DNA from: Actibacterium naphthalenivorans
GTDB taxonomy: Bacteria > Pseudomonadota > Alphaproteobacteria > Rhodobacterales > Rhodobacteraceae
Direction of reading: 5' to 3'
Length of the DNA stretch: 64,000 nt
Assembly: GCF_014196965.1 (NCBI RefSeq)
Contig: NZ_JACIEQ010000001.1
Coordinates: forward strand, 496,001 to 560,000
Under the pieces are notes generated by a model. The model ran no database searches, was not told the DNA's origin, and saw only the letters and a list, made by a program, of their open reading frames with translations. The translations under genes and the position numbers were made by a program. The number at the start of each line of letters is the position of its first letter. The stretch's first letter is position 1. Shown piece by piece: positions 7,890 to 18,672 of this stretch.

Positions 7890-9428
7890 TCAGCGGGTCA
7901 GATCGTAGGAATAGTCGGTCTCGCCCGGCACGATCGTGTCGTCGTCGAGCTTGTCGAAGATCGTGTCGAGGATCTTGACCATCACGTTCAGCGCGCCCTG
8001 ATAGCCCCAGGTCGGATAGCGGTGGTGATGGTGGCGGTCGAAGATCGGGAACATCAGCCGGATCAGCGGGGTGCCGGTGTCACGCTCCAGATACTTGCCG
8101 TAGGAATTGCCGATCAGCATATCCACCGGCTCTGTCGCCAGAAGCGAGCGCATGTGCCACAGATCCTTGCCCGCCCAGACCTGGCAGCCAGCGCCGAAGG
8201 GCGAGGACGCCAGCAGCGCCGCCATCTTCTTGGCCCAGTCCTTGTTGCCGTTGGTGGCCAGGCAATGCTTGGGCTCGCCGCCCATCTCCATCACGAAACG
8301 CGCCATGGCATAGACGAAATCCGGATCGCCGTAGATGGCATAGGATTTGCCGTGCAGCCACGACTGGCTGTCGGCCAGCGCGTCGATCAGGCGGCCCCGC
8401 TCCAGCCGCAGGCTTTCGGGTATCTCGACACCGGCAAGCGCGCTCATCTTCATCAGGAACTCGTCGGTGCCCTGCACCCCCATCGGGTAATGGAAGGCGG
8501 CGGTTTCCTGGCCCTTCTCGGCGCAATATTCCAGCGTCTTCTTGGTGCAGTATTCCTGCATCGACACGGTCGCCTTGGCATTCAGCGCGGCGGCCACATC
8601 CTCCAGCCTGGTGCCGCCGGAATACATGCGGAACTCGCCGTCGGAGGGGGTGTCATACACGTCTGACACGTCCGACAGCACCGTCGCCTCGACGCCCATC
8701 TCGGCCAGAAGGCGCTTCATCTCGCGGATGTTGCCCACGGCGAAACCGTCGAAACCGGGGATGATGTTGATCCCCTCGTCCGGCGTGCGCTCGGCCTTGT
8801 CCCAGAAATTCTGCAGGATGCCTTTCTGCATGTTGTCATAGCCATCCACATGGCTGCCGACAAAGGCGGGGGTGTGGGCGAAGGGCACGTCGAATTCCTG
8901 CGGAACCGATCCCTTTTCCTTGGCCTGCTGGATGAACGAGTTCAGGTCGTCGCCGATCACCTCGGCCATGCAGGTCGTCGATACCGCGATCATCTTGGGA
9001 TCGTAAAGCGCCTTGGTATTGGCCAGACCGTCAACCATGTTGATCAGCCCGCCGAACACCGCCGCGTCTTCGGTCATCGAAGAGGACACGCAGGAAGACG
9101 GTTCCTTGAAATGGCGCGACAGGTGCGAGCGGTAATAGGCGACACACCCCTGCGAGCCGTGTACGAAGCTCATGGTCTTTTCATAGCCGGCGCCGGCGAA
9201 CACCGCGCCCAGCGGCTGACAGGCCTTGGCGGGGTTCACGGTCAGCGCTTCGCGGGCCAGGTTCTTTTCCCGGTATTCCCAGGACTTCGTCCAGTCGCCG
9301 ATTTCCTTGACCATGTCTGCGGGGTGGCCGCATTCGAACTTGGCCTTCTTGTTCTTCAGCATCTCGGTGTATTCGGGCTGCTGGAACAGCGGTGCGTGGT
9401 CGAGCACTTTATCTGCCGATTGAGGCAT
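7890..9428 (-). CDS. nifK: Nitrogenase MoFe protein beta chain NifK
   Basis: 512 residues from the ATG at 9428 ([15 protein letters not shown]). With this start the P-cluster cysteines fall at 70 (NPAKAC), 95 (HGSQGC) and 153 ([12 protein letters not shown]), the same numbering as characterised NifK proteins, which supports the start. A second ATG three codons upstream (9437) is also possible; an AGGAGAAGG ribosome site serves either. NifK forms the alpha2beta2 MoFe protein with NifD and contributes half of the P-cluster. It lies 114 bases after nifD with a stem-loop in the gap. Confidence 0.97.
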   Translation of the reverse strand: MPQSADKVLDHAPLFQQPEYTEMLKNKKAKFECGHPADMVKEIGDWTKSWEYREKNLAREALTVNPAKACQPLGAVFAGAGYEKTMSFVHGSQGCVAYYRSHLSRHFKEPSSCVSSSMTEDAAVFGGLINMVDGLANTKALYDPKMIAVSTTCMAEVIGDDLNSFIQQAKEKGSVPQEFDVPFAHTPAFVGSHVDGYDNMQKGILQNFWDKAERTPDEGINIIPGFDGFAVGNIREMKRLLAEMGVEATVLSDVSDVYDTPSDGEFRMYSGGTRLEDVAAALNAKATVSMQEYCTKKTLEYCAEKGQETAAFHYPMGVQGTDEFLMKMSALAGVEIPESLRLERGRLIDALADSQSWLHGKSYAIYGDPDFVYAMARFVMEMGGEPKHCLATNGNKDWAKKMAALLASSPFGAGCQVWAGKDLWHMRSLLATEPVDMLIGNSYGKYLERDTGTPLIRLMFPIFDRHHHHRYPTWGYQGALNVMVKILDTIFDKLDDDTIVPGETDYSYDLTR

Positions 9429-9491
9429 TGGTTTCATCCTTCTCCTGGCCGTCCGCATTCCGGGACGCGCCGATGAGGGTTTCGATAAGGG

Positions 9492-9523
9492 CGGATGGAC
9501 AGGCCGGGGCGCCCGTCCATCCG
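9492..9523 (-). other. Stem-loop between nifD and nifK
   Basis: A 9-base-pair perfect stem (CGGATGGAC / GTCCATCCG) with a GC-rich 14-base loop lies in the nifD-nifK gap, immediately downstream of the nifD stop. No T-run follows, so a processing or 3'-protection role is more likely than termination. Confidence 0.7.
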
Positions 9524-9542
9524 GGGCGGGATCAGGGCCGGG

Positions 9543-11024
9543 TCAGGCGGCCTTGGTCCACGGGGCGTCGAACATGCCCCAGACGGGGTTGTTGATGGCC
9601 AGATCCATGTCACGGGCGAAGATCGCGAAACCGTCATAGCCGTGATACGGGCCCGAATAATCCCAGCTGTGCATCTGGCGGAACGGGATGCCCATCTTCT
9701 GCACCGGGTATTTTTCCTTGATGCCAGAGCCGACGAGATCGGGGCGGATCTGTTCGATGAACTTCTCCAGCTCATAGCCGGTGACGTCATCATAGATCAG
9801 CGTGCCTTCCTTCACGTAATGGCCGGTCCGCTTGTAATCGTCGCCATGGCCAAACTCATAGCCGGTGCCGGCGATCTGCATGCCCAGATCCTCATAGGCC
9901 GTGACCACGTGGCGGGGGCGCAGACCACCGACATAGAGCATCACGGATTTCCCCTCGAGCCGGGGACGGAACCGGTTGATCACGTCATCGACCAGCGGCT
10001 GATACTTGGCGATCACCTTTTCGGCGTTTTCCTGGATCGTCTCGTCGAAGTTCTTGGCGATGGCGCGCAGGCTGGCCGCGATCTGGCTGGGGCCGAAGAA
10101 GTTGTATTCCATCCAGCCGACGCCGTATTTCTCCTCCATGTAGCGGCAGATGTAGTTCATCGACCGGTAGCAGTGGATCAGGTTCAGCCGGGCCTTCGGC
10201 GCGCGCTCGATCTCGGCCAGGGTTGCGTCGCCCGACCAGTTGCCGACCACGTTCAGGCCCATCTCCTCGAGCAGGATACGGCTGGCCCAGGCATCGCCGC
10301 CGATGTTGTAATCGCCGATGACGTTCACGTCATAGGGCCCGGTTTCATACCCGGCGCCGGCGCCTTCGCCCTTTTCGAACACCCAGTCGCGCACCGCGTC
10401 ATTGGCGATGTGGTGACCGAGCGACTGCGACACGCCGCGGAACCCTTCGCAGCGTACCGGCACCATGGTCTTTTCATGCTGCTTGTTCTTCTCGCGCGCC
10501 ACCGCCTCGATATCGTCGCCGATCAGGCCGATCGGGCATTCCGACTGGATCGTGGTGCCGTTGTTCAGCGGGAAAAGTGTTTCGATCTCGTCAATCGTCT
10601 TGCCCAGCTTCTTGTCGCCGCCGAACACGATGTCCTTTTCCTGGAAATCGGTTGTGAACTGCATCGTCACGAAGCTGTCGACACCAGTGTTACCGATGTA
10701 ATAGTTGCGGCGCTGAGACCAGGAATACTGGCCACAGCCAACCGGGCCGTGGCTGATGTGAACCATGTCCTTGACCGGCCCCCAGACCACCCCCTTGGAC
10801 CCGGCATAGGCACAGCCGCGGATGGTCATCACACCGGGGATCGATTTGATGTTGGATTTCACCGTGTCGCATTTCGATGCGATTTCGGTTTCGCCCTCTT
10901 CGCCCGGCTGGGCGACACCGAGGTGCTTCTGGCGCTTTTTCTTCGCCTTGTCGGGATACGCGGCGAGGACCTCCTCGATGAGCTTTTCGTGGCTCTCCGC
11001 GTCGTTTGTATAGTCTTTGGCCAT
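9543..11024 (-). CDS. nifD: Nitrogenase MoFe protein alpha chain NifD
   Basis: 493 residues from MAKDYTN (ATG at 11024). P-cluster cysteines are at 71 (RGCAYAG), 97 ([10 protein letters not shown]) and 163 ([10 protein letters not shown]). The FeMo-co ligands are Cys285 ([11 protein letters not shown]) and His452 ([16 protein letters not shown]). The catalytically important VSQSLGHH segment (Gln200, His204-205) is intact, so this is a functional-looking Mo-type NifD and not a VnfD or AnfD. It follows nifH after 58 bases with a strong hairpin in the gap. Confidence 0.98.
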   Translation of the reverse strand: MAKDYTNDAESHEKLIEEVLAAYPDKAKKKRQKHLGVAQPGEEGETEIASKCDTVKSNIKSIPGVMTIRGCAYAGSKGVVWGPVKDMVHISHGPVGCGQYSWSQRRNYYIGNTGVDSFVTMQFTTDFQEKDIVFGGDKKLGKTIDEIETLFPLNNGTTIQSECPIGLIGDDIEAVAREKNKQHEKTMVPVRCEGFRGVSQSLGHHIANDAVRDWVFEKGEGAGAGYETGPYDVNVIGDYNIGGDAWASRILLEEMGLNVVGNWSGDATLAEIERAPKARLNLIHCYRSMNYICRYMEEKYGVGWMEYNFFGPSQIAASLRAIAKNFDETIQENAEKVIAKYQPLVDDVINRFRPRLEGKSVMLYVGGLRPRHVVTAYEDLGMQIAGTGYEFGHGDDYKRTGHYVKEGTLIYDDVTGYELEKFIEQIRPDLVGSGIKEKYPVQKMGIPFRQMHSWDYSGPYHGYDGFAIFARDMDLAINNPVWGMFDAPWTKAA

Positions 11025-11051
11025 CTGGCAGGCTCCTCTTCGCGTGGGTTG

Positions 11052-11075
11052 GGGGCCGGCCACCGGGCCGGCCCC
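11052..11075 (-). other. Stem-loop between nifH and nifD
   Basis: A perfect 10-base-pair GC stem (GGGGCCGGCC / GGCCGGCCCC) with a 4-base loop lies 7 bases after the nifH stop. Hairpins at this position in other diazotrophs stabilise the nifH message and let it accumulate above nifDK. There is no T-run. Confidence 0.8.
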
Positions 11076-11082
11076 GTATTGA

Positions 11083-12671
<1,589 letters not shown>

Positions 12672-12698
12672 CGCCCCTTCTTCCGCGCCCGCCGCTTA

Positions 12699-13538
12699 TC
12701 AGGCCGGCGCCAGCGCCAGCACGTCGGCAACCGCCGACAGCGGCAGGTCGAGCCGGGTGATCTCCAGCTCGTCGAGAAAGCGTTGCTCCATCCGGGTCAG
12801 CGGCCCCTCGATCACCGCGACATGGTTGCCGCCGGAGCGTTTGACGATCTGCCGCGCGAAGATCCGCAGCATCTGGTCGTCGAACCGGCAGCCCAGAAAC
12901 AGAAACCCGCGGCCGGTGCGCCGGGCGCGCACCTCTTCGGGGATCGGCGTCTGAATGTCGATCTCTGTCAGCACCTCGACATAATCGCTGTCGGACATCA
13001 GAAAGCTCGACCCCTTGCGCGCCAGCCCGTGCGGCTTGTAGATCAGCGACGGCCAGGCCGGGTCGGCGCCTTCGGGGCGCTCCTCGGCCGCCGAATTATA
13101 GGCCCGCGTCCAGATCTCGATCCATTCGCCATTGCGGCTGACGCCCTGAACCCAGCCCCAATCCTTCGACTGCGCGCCATAAGCGTTGATCAGCCCGTCG
13201 TCATACCATGCATCGACGACCATCGGGGGGCGCAGACCGGCCAGCCAGCCATGCACGGGGTTGTCGCCCGCCTGCCCCACCGCGAAGGCCCGTTCGACGA
13301 TGTCGTTCAGGGTGGCGCGGAACTTGCGGCTCTCGACATATTGCGCCGCCGACCACAGATTGCCTGACGCCCGCTTGGGCACCCGCACCTCGGCCTCGAC
13401 CAGCGCGCAAAGCGCATCGGGCGAGGTTGGCGCGGCGGTATCGGAAAGCGCCACGACCCCCGGGCCGAGATAGGGCACCATGCGCCCGGCTTCGACCTGT
13501 TCGATGGCCTCTTGCAGCGCTGTCATCTGATCGCTCAT
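12699..13538 (-). CDS. SIR2-like domain protein of the nif cluster
   Basis: 279 residues. A Rossmann-type SIR2_2 fold is suggested by VPYLGPGVV (residues 21-29, the place of the usual GAG motif), a FLFLGCRFDDQMLRIFA segment near residue 215 resembling the SIR2_2 'GxSxxDxxL' end, and KPHG near 175. The position where active SIR2 domains have an NYD motif reads VVDAWYDDGL (107-116), so the catalytic Asn appears lost. It starts 3 bases after the nifT stop. Proteins like this occur in nif clusters of other proteobacteria, but I know of no assigned function. It could be a nucleotide-binding sensor or a structural factor. Confidence 0.7.
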   Translation of the reverse strand: MSDQMTALQEAIEQVEAGRMVPYLGPGVVALSDTAAPTSPDALCALVEAEVRVPKRASGNLWSAAQYVESRKFRATLNDIVERAFAVGQAGDNPVHGWLAGLRPPMVVDAWYDDGLINAYGAQSKDWGWVQGVSRNGEWIEIWTRAYNSAAEERPEGADPAWPSLIYKPHGLARKGSSFLMSDSDYVEVLTEIDIQTPIPEEVRARRTGRGFLFLGCRFDDQMLRIFARQIVKRSGGNHVAVIEGPLTRMEQRFLDELEITRLDLPLSAVADVLALAPA

Positions 13539-13541
13539 CGC

Positions 13542-13757
13542 TCAATCCTCTGCATTGGCCAGACGTCTGGCCTCTATCGTGATCGGAAGTTTCGGGGCTT
13601 CGTCGAAGGCCGGCAGTTCCAGCACCCATCCGTTCGACAGGCGCGCCCAGCCGCCCCAGAGGGCGGGGCTCTCGGTCTCGACGATCATTTCCTCAAGATC
13701 CTTCTTGGGCACGTAAACCTCGGTGCCCTTGGCGGTTTCGCGGATCATCACCTTCAT
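13542..13757 (-). CDS. nifT: NifT/FixU family protein
   Basis: 71 residues. It starts MKVMIRETAKGTEVYVPKKDLEE and contains the family pattern of a small beta-rich protein followed by WGGWARLSNGWVLELP. NifT is a conserved but non-essential nif protein of unknown role. The start overlaps the nifZ stop by 4 bases (ATGA), so translation is coupled. Confidence 0.88.
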   Translation of the reverse strand: MKVMIRETAKGTEVYVPKKDLEEMIVETESPALWGGWARLSNGWVLELPAFDEAPKLPITIEARRLANAED

Positions 13758-14035
13758 GGCCGGGCCTCCGGGTTTTCCAGGTCGATCAGTTCGCGCCCGC
13801 GCATGCCGACGATCGAGTTGCGATCCACGAATTCAACCGCGTAGATATAGAACTGCTGAAGATAGACGCCGATATCGCGCACATAGCCGATATCGCCCTT
13901 TTTCACGACAACCTCGCCAATCTCCTTGCCCATCATGGTGCCGTCGTTGCGGATGTTCTTTTTCGACTGCACCTTGGCGCCGGGCATGTAGATGGGCGGC
14001 TTGTACACCTCGATCTCGCGGTCATCGGTCGACAT
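13754..14035 (-). CDS. nifZ: NifZ, P-cluster maturation factor
   Basis: 93 residues. The motif YKPPIYMPGAKVQSKKNIRNDGT followed by KGDIGYVRDIGVYLQQFYIYAVEF is characteristic of NifZ, a small SH3-like protein needed for efficient formation of the second P-cluster in NifDK. It overlaps the end of the LRV gene by 14 bases and the start of nifT by 4. Confidence 0.92.
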   Translation of the reverse strand: MSTDDREIEVYKPPIYMPGAKVQSKKNIRNDGTMMGKEIGEVVVKKGDIGYVRDIGVYLQQFYIYAVEFVDRNSIVGMRGRELIDLENPEARP

Positions 14036-14792
14036 CGTCAGGTACCTCTTTCAATTGCGCCAGACGTTCGGCGGCGGTTTCGCGGATCACATCCTCGGGG
14101 TCGTCCAGCAGGGCCCGTGCCAGATCGGGCGGGGCGCGTTCGGCCACGGTGTGGCGCACCCGAAGGTCATCGTCCCGGGCATAGGCGCCCAGCCGGGCGG
14201 CGGGCATCCGCGCCGCCGCCTCGCGCCGCACCAGCGGGTCGGGGTCGGTGACGAAATGCACCAGCCAGTTTTCGCCGATCCGCCGCGCGACGATGCGGCG
14301 GATCTCGGGGTCTTCGTCGCGCACCATGGTCGGCAGCATTCCCGGATCGGCCCGGCGCGTGGCGATCTGCCGGACATAGCTGTCGGGGTCCGACAGCATC
14401 GGCAGCAACTTTTCCAGCGGCAGACGATGCGCCACCGCGATCCGCACCCGCCGGTCGGGATCCTTGATGCGCCGGCGGGCATGGGTCACCGGCAGGCGCA
14501 GGATGGCCATCGCCCGCACCCCCGCATCGGCATCGTTCAGAAGCCGGGGCAGGCGAAACAGCGTGGCCACCCGCGCCGCGTTCATCCGGGTTTCGAAATA
14601 GGGCATGGTCAGGCACGCGTCGGCCAGGTCCGGGTTCAGCACGAAAAACCGCTCGATCCGCTTGGCATAGCGGTCATGCACACAGGCCCAGCCCTGCCCG
14701 CATTGCCCGAGATCCAGACGGCCGCGGAAACGGCAGGCCCCGCACTCAAGGGGCCTGCCCTCCCAGTCGACCGGTGCCGGACCTTCGGGCAT
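14022..14792 (-). CDS. Leucine-rich repeat variant (LRV) Fe-S protein
   Basis: 256 residues from MPEGPAPVDWEG (ATG at 14792). The N-terminus has the four-cysteine LRV FeS4 motif (Cys17, 20, 31 and 37) followed by RYAKRIERFFVLNPDLA. The rest is a run of about eight short helical repeats of the kind DPDxxVRxxxAxR (for example DPDRRVRIAVAHRLP, DPDSYVRQIATRRA, DPDPLVRREAAAR). The founding LRV protein lies beside nifB in Azotobacter vinelandii, and the same place is kept here. Its role is unknown; repeat surface plus Fe-S cluster suggests a protein-docking redox or assembly factor. Upstream extension to 14957 runs through the ferredoxin gene and was rejected. Confidence 0.87.
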   Translation of the reverse strand: MPEGPAPVDWEGRPLECGACRFRGRLDLGQCGQGWACVHDRYAKRIERFFVLNPDLADACLTMPYFETRMNAARVATLFRLPRLLNDADAGVRAMAILRLPVTHARRRIKDPDRRVRIAVAHRLPLEKLLPMLSDPDSYVRQIATRRADPGMLPTMVRDEDPEIRRIVARRIGENWLVHFVTDPDPLVRREAAARMPAARLGAYARDDDLRVRHTVAERAPPDLARALLDDPEDVIRETAAERLAQLKEVPDDVDR

Positions 14793-14799
14793 CGCCGGA

Positions 14800-14994
14800 T
14801 CAGGCCGGAACGCAGGTGTCGGGCACCGGGCAGACTTCGGCACATTGCGGCGAGTCATAGCTGCCTTCGCATTCGGTGCAGAGCGCCGGATCGATGACAT
14901 AGGTGTCATTCTTGAACTTGATCGCCGCGTTGGGGCATTCGAACTCACAGGCGCCACAGACGGTGCATTGCGACACGATGATTTTCAGGCTCAT
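14800..14994 (-). CDS. fdxN: 2[4Fe-4S] ferredoxin next to nifB
   Basis: 64 residues from [14 protein letters not shown] (ATG at 14994). Cluster motifs are [12 protein letters not shown] at the N-terminus and C-x2-C-x8-C-x3-CP ([18 protein letters not shown]) at the C-terminus; the long spacing in the second motif is typical of FdxN-type nif ferredoxins. FdxN gives electrons for NifB-dependent cofactor synthesis or to nitrogenase itself. It follows nifB after 26 bases and precedes the LRV gene by 7. Confidence 0.9.
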   Translation of the reverse strand: MSLKIIVSQCTVCGACEFECPNAAIKFKNDTYVIDPALCTECEGSYDSPQCAEVCPVPDTCVPA

Positions 14995-15020
14995 GGGTAG
15001 TCTCCTTTTCAGTCGGCAGA

Positions 15021-16508
15021 TCAGGCGCTGACGGCCTCTTCGGCCGGCAGGCCGTTGCGGGCGCGGAACACGGCCGAAACGGCGGTTTCGATATAGTCGA
15101 AGGCGTAATCGTCGATCGCCTCGATTCCGGCGGCCTCCAGCGCCTCGCGCGGGCAGTCGCCGATCTTGGCGCACAGGATCACCGGAACACCTTCCAGCGT
15201 GCGGATCACCTCATCCAGCTTGTCATCCTCGCCGTAGCCGCCGACGCAGTAATTGTCGGCGCGGCGGTGCGTGACGAAACGCACGCCATCGGCATCCACC
15301 TCGAAGACCTGGAATTCGGTCGCATGGCCGAAATGCTGGTTGATACGGCCGCCGCCCTTGGTGGCCACGGCCACCAGCATCGCCTTGGCGTCCTCGGCCA
15401 CGGTCGCGGTGGTTTCACCCTTTGCCACTTCGGCGGCGGCGCGGCGATCCATCCGTTCACCGGCAACCCATTCCCGATAGGCCTCGCGTTTGGCGGGATC
15501 ATAGCTCACCTCTTCGGGCACCAGATCCATGGTGAATTCCTGGCCGCGATCCTCGCCCAGCAGGCCGACGGCATCGGCGCGGCACTGGCGGCAATGGCGC
15601 ATCAGGTTGGCGCCCCCGGCACAGGCATCCTGCAGTTCCTTCAGTTCGGCGGCGGTCGGGCCGCGCTGACCTTCCAGACCGAAGACCGTGCCATGCTCGG
15701 GGGCAGAGATCAGCGGCATGATGTTGTGCAGGAAGGCGCCCTTTTCCTTGACGACCTTGTTCACCTCCAGCAGGTGCTTGTCATTGATCCCGGGGATCAT
15801 GACGGAATTGACCTTCACCAGAATCCCGCGCTCGGCCAGCAGGTCGAGGCTTTGCATCTGGCGTTCATGCAGGATCTTGCTGGCCTCGAGCCCGGTGTGG
15901 CGCTTGTGCTGATAGAAGATCCACGGATAGATCTTCGTGCCCACCTCCGGGTCGATCATGTTGATGGTCAGCGTCACATGGTCGATGTTCATCTCGAGCA
16001 GATCATCGACATGATCGGGCAGCGCCAAGCCATTGGTCGACAGGCAAAGCTTGATGTCGGGAAGCTGTTTGTAGACCAGATCGAAGGTCTCTTTGGTCTT
16101 GCGCCAGTCATAGGCGCTGTCGCCCGGCCCGGCGATGCCGAGCACCGAAAGCTGCGGCACCTCGTTGGCCACGGCGATCACCTTGCGCGCCGCCTGTTCG
16201 GGGTCCAGCCGCTCGGACACCACGCCGGGGCGGCTTTCGTTGGCGCAATCGTATTTGCGGTTACAATAGTTGCACTGGATGTTGCAGGCCGGGGCGACGG
16301 CCACATGCATACGGGCGAAATAGTGATGTGCCTCTTCCGAATAGCAGGGGTGATCCTTCACCTTCTCCCAGATTTCGGGGGCCATGTCCGAAGGGCCATC
16401 GGACGATCCGCAGGCGGAGCTTTCGCATCCCTTGTCTTCGATGGCTTTCGACAGGTCGTCGCGCGACGCGACCTTGAGACCATCGAGCGAGATAACATTG
16501 GCGGTCAT
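15021..16508 (-). CDS. nifB: NifB, radical SAM FeMo-co synthase
   Basis: 495 residues. The radical SAM motif CNIQCNYC is near residue 75, followed by [14 protein letters not shown]. The NifB core continues to about residue 325 ([11 protein letters not shown], with the two K-cluster cysteines). A C-terminal NifX-like domain (about 380-480) begins at [22 protein letters not shown]. NifB fuses two 4Fe units and inserts a carbide to make NifB-co, the core of FeMo-co. It has its own sigma-54 promoter and NifA site and heads nifB-fdxN-LRV-nifZ-nifT-SIR2-TPR. Confidence 0.97.
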   Translation of the reverse strand: MTANVISLDGLKVASRDDLSKAIEDKGCESSACGSSDGPSDMAPEIWEKVKDHPCYSEEAHHYFARMHVAVAPACNIQCNYCNRKYDCANESRPGVVSERLDPEQAARKVIAVANEVPQLSVLGIAGPGDSAYDWRKTKETFDLVYKQLPDIKLCLSTNGLALPDHVDDLLEMNIDHVTLTINMIDPEVGTKIYPWIFYQHKRHTGLEASKILHERQMQSLDLLAERGILVKVNSVMIPGINDKHLLEVNKVVKEKGAFLHNIMPLISAPEHGTVFGLEGQRGPTAAELKELQDACAGGANLMRHCRQCRADAVGLLGEDRGQEFTMDLVPEEVSYDPAKREAYREWVAGERMDRRAAAEVAKGETTATVAEDAKAMLVAVATKGGGRINQHFGHATEFQVFEVDADGVRFVTHRRADNYCVGGYGEDDKLDEVIRTLEGVPVILCAKIGDCPREALEAAGIEAIDDYAFDYIETAVSAVFRARNGLPAEEAVSA

Positions 16509-16549
16509 GGGCTTGCTTCCTTTTCGATCCCTGTTCAGAGATTAAGGAA

Positions 16550-16564
16550 GCAAACAGAGTGCCA
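16550..16564 (-). promoter_or_regulatory. Sigma-54 promoter of nifB
   Basis: Minus-strand sequence TGGCAC-TCTGT-TTGC, an exact consensus -24/-12 element, about 40 bases upstream of the nifB ATG. The bases just downstream (TGCTTCCTTAA) are identical to those at the nifH promoter. Confidence 0.93.
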
Positions 16565-16616
16565 AGTATTAAGTCATTGAAATCGCCTGAACTTGCCGCG
16601 CGCCCTGTGCTGTCAG

Positions 16617-16632
16617 TGTCGCCCCCCCGACA
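16617..16632. promoter_or_regulatory. NifA upstream activator site for nifB
   Basis: A perfect TGT-N10-ACA element (TGTCGCCCCCCCGACA), about 55-65 bases upstream of the nifB -24 element and between nifB and nifA. The spacer is almost all C on one strand. Confidence 0.85.
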
Positions 16633-16688
16633 GATGGTAGGGAACCCGACAATCACGCTCAGGCATCGCCGCCCCCGCGGAAAGCCGG

Positions 16689-18401
<1,713 letters not shown>

Positions 18402-18459
18402 TGCGGAACCCTCACAGCTTGAATTGATTCTACTTTAACGCGCCGCCGGGCACTGTCCA

Positions 18460-18474
18460 TTTGCAGATTGCAAA
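18460..18474. promoter_or_regulatory. Perfect palindrome upstream of nifA
   Basis: TTTGCA-GAT-TGCAAA, a 6-3-6 perfect inverted repeat, 59 bases upstream of the nifA ATG in the 271-base gap to the RND gene. It is a plausible operator for whatever controls nifA. It does not match the FNR/FixK or NtrC consensus. The rest of the gap shows no sigma-54 element. Confidence 0.5.
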
Positions 18475-18672
18475 GAAATGAAATGCGGGCGTTTCTGTCG
18501 CGGCTCGCCGCTACATCGCTGGCATTCTTGGCTCTCCGGTGCGGTGTAGCCGCATTTTTCGGCAGCCGCGATTCAGCTTTCGGAGGCCGGAAGCGGGCCA
18601 GGGCTCTGTGCCCGGCTCGGGCATTCAGGCAGGGTGTAGCGGGGCCGCCAGCGCACCGGCAGCCCCGAAATG

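Noticed and set aside
16617-16632. C-run as a sequencing artefact
   Set aside because: The symmetric TGT and ACA arms are intact at the correct spacing with the C-run as read, so I kept it as a NifA site.
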